DNA of 64,000 bases, from positions 1 through 64,000 of the forward strand of contig NZ_FOWE01000015.1 of assembly GCF_900115395.1 (NCBI RefSeq), written 5' to 3'. Each line of letters starts with the position of its first letter. The first letter of the stretch is position 1. Positions 62,963 through 64,000 of this stretch are shown one piece after another. The position numbers and the translations under genes are program-made. The notes below the pieces were generated by a model. The model was not told the origin of the DNA. It did not search any database and worked only from the letters and a program-made list of their open reading frames with translations. This DNA comes from Geodermatophilus obscurus (GTDB lineage Bacteria; Actinomycetota; Actinomycetes; Mycobacteriales; Geodermatophilaceae).

Positions 62963-64000
62963 GTGACCCGGCCGCCGTCGGCGCGCGACGTCCTCGTGCT
63001 GGCACAGATCGTCGACCTCGTCCGCACCGGCGTCGCGGTCACCCGGCCGGAGCTCGAGTCGGCGACCGGGCTGGGCCGGACCGTGGTCAACGAGCGGCTC
63101 CGGGAGGGGATCGACCTCGGAGTGCTCGCCGAGGTCCACCCCCTCGGGACGGGGAGCCGCGGCCGCCCGTCGCGGGCCGTGCGACTGCGGACCGAGGCCG
63201 GCCTGGTGCTCTCCGCCTCGCTGGGAGCGGTGAGCCTGCACGCCGCGGTCAGTGACCTCGCAGGCACTGAACTCGCGCACCGGTTCGAGCGGATCGACGT
63301 CCAGGACGGTCCGGAGGCGGTCCTGCGGCGGGTCGAGGTGCAGTTCGCGGAACTCCTGGCGGCGGTCCCCGAGCGGCCGGTGTGGGGCATCGCGATCGGC
63401 CTGCCCGGACCGGTCGACGTCGCCTCCGGTCGCGTCACCGCGCCGCCGATGATGCCGGGCTGGGACGGGATGGACGTCCGCGGCCGGTTTGCCGCCCGCT
63501 ACGCCGCGCCGGTCTTCGTGGACAACGAGGTCAACCTCATGGCGCTGGGGGAATGGGAACGCGGCATCCCCCGGGACCGCCGTGACCTGTTGTTCGTCAA
63601 AGTGGCAACCGGCGTCGGCAGCGCCCTGGTCACTGGTGGCCGCCTGCACCGGGGGGACAGCGGCGCCGCCGGCGACATCGGCCACGTCCGGGTGACCGAT
63701 GATCCCACCGCGCTGTGCCGCTGCAGGAAGACCGGGTGCCTCGAGGCGGTAGCCGGGGGCTGGGCGCTGATCCGGCAGCTCACTGCGTACGCGCGGGCCG
63801 ACCGCACTCCGATTCTGGCTGAGTGCCTGGCACGCACCGGTCGCATCACCGGGGAGGACATCGGCGCCGCCACGGCCGCCGGCGACGAGGTCGCCCGAGC
63901 AGCGGTGGCTCGGGCGGGGCGCATCACCGGCACGGCGATCGCCGGCATCGTCAACTTCGCCAACCCGGGCACGCTCGTCCTCGGCGGCGGGGTCCTGCGG
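62963..64000 (+). CDS. ROK-family transcriptional regulator 3 (runs off the window)
   Basis: The GTG at 62963 follows GGAGGAGG. The visible 346 residues contain a winged HTH (VTRPELESATGLGRTVVNER), the ROK fold (AIGLPGPVDVASGRVTAPPM; FVDNEVNLMALGE; FVKVATGVGSALVTGG) and a zinc motif CRCRKTGCLEAVAGG, where the usual Gly after the second Cys is Arg. The last residues are FANPGTLVLGGGVLR, close to the expected end of about 400. It is more distant from regulators 1 and 2 than they are from each other. Confidence 0.9.
   Translation, partial: MTRPPSARDVLVLAQIVDLVRTGVAVTRPELESATGLGRTVVNERLREGIDLGVLAEVHPLGTGSRGRPSRAVRLRTEAGLVLSASLGAVSLHAAVSDLAGTELAHRFERIDVQDGPEAVLRRVEVQFAELLAAVPERPVWGIAIGLPGPVDVASGRVTAPPMMPGWDGMDVRGRFAARYAAPVFVDNEVNLMALGEWERGIPRDRRDLLFVKVATGVGSALVTGGRLHRGDSGAAGDIGHVRVTDDPTALCRCRKTGCLEAVAGGWALIRQLTAYARADRTPILAECLARTGRITGEDIGAATAAGDEVARAAVARAGRITGTAIAGIVNFANPGTLVLGGGVLR

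Overview
The window is very GC-rich, uses many GTG starts, and links genes by 4-base stop/start overlaps (ATGA, GTGA). Together with a SARP-type regulator, ROK repressors and a CUT1 sugar ABC transporter this points to an actinobacterium. A Geodermatophilaceae-like soil organism is my best guess, but that is inference; no rRNA gene is present to test it.

Region 1 (1-11.4 kb) holds two ABC-2 export operons (1465-3232 under a TetR regulator, and 5128-6960), small membrane proteins, a GPP34-family protein, an intact DesK/NarL-type two-component pair (8827-10718) and a cupin protein. Between them lie decayed genes: a DoxX-like remnant, a histidine kinase broken in several frames, and an AraC-type HTH fragment.

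Region 2 (about 11.9-35.8 kb) is an accessory island. Each end carries a tRNA-3'-end-like sequence bracketed by the same 13-bp inverted repeat, beside a dead tyrosine recombinase: one frameshifted in a G7 run, the other a C-terminal stub with Tyr replaced by His. The cargo is metal homeostasis: CopC/CopD, a CmtR-like Cys sensor, two CDF exporters, a P1B-type copper ATPase with an unusual exported C-terminal extension, two HMA proteins, a DHA2 exporter and a large SARP/STAND regulator. Four promoters around that regulator carry 11-bp-spaced GGACAGC direct repeats, which defines a probable SARP regulon. Broken TlpA, CcdA, flavin monooxygenase and metallophosphoesterase genes lie among them. At the right end the island abuts a truncated, frameshifted 2-oxoglutarate-dependent oxygenase.

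Region 3 (36.9-64 kb) is a catabolic cluster, almost all on the + strand. It has three ROK regulators, a CUT1 transporter (binding protein, two permeases, and an ATPase with a one-base frameshift), a Gfo/Idh/MocA dehydrogenase, two GMC flavin oxidoreductases, many AP-endonuclease-2-type TIM barrels, four small beta-sandwich domains of the DUF6379/CGDB type (one fused to a TIM barrel), a SnoaL-like protein, an MFS transporter, a hydroxypyruvate-isomerase-like protein and a ThuA-like protein. Family knowledge (CarA/CarBC and DgpA/DgpBC systems) suggests uptake of glycosides, oxidation of the sugar at C3, cleavage by alpha/beta C-glycoside deglycosidases, and reprocessing of 3-keto-sugar intermediates. 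The cluster encodes four alpha/beta modules, one a single-chain fusion. It shows a matching 25-bp operator at three promoters, consistent with ROK control.
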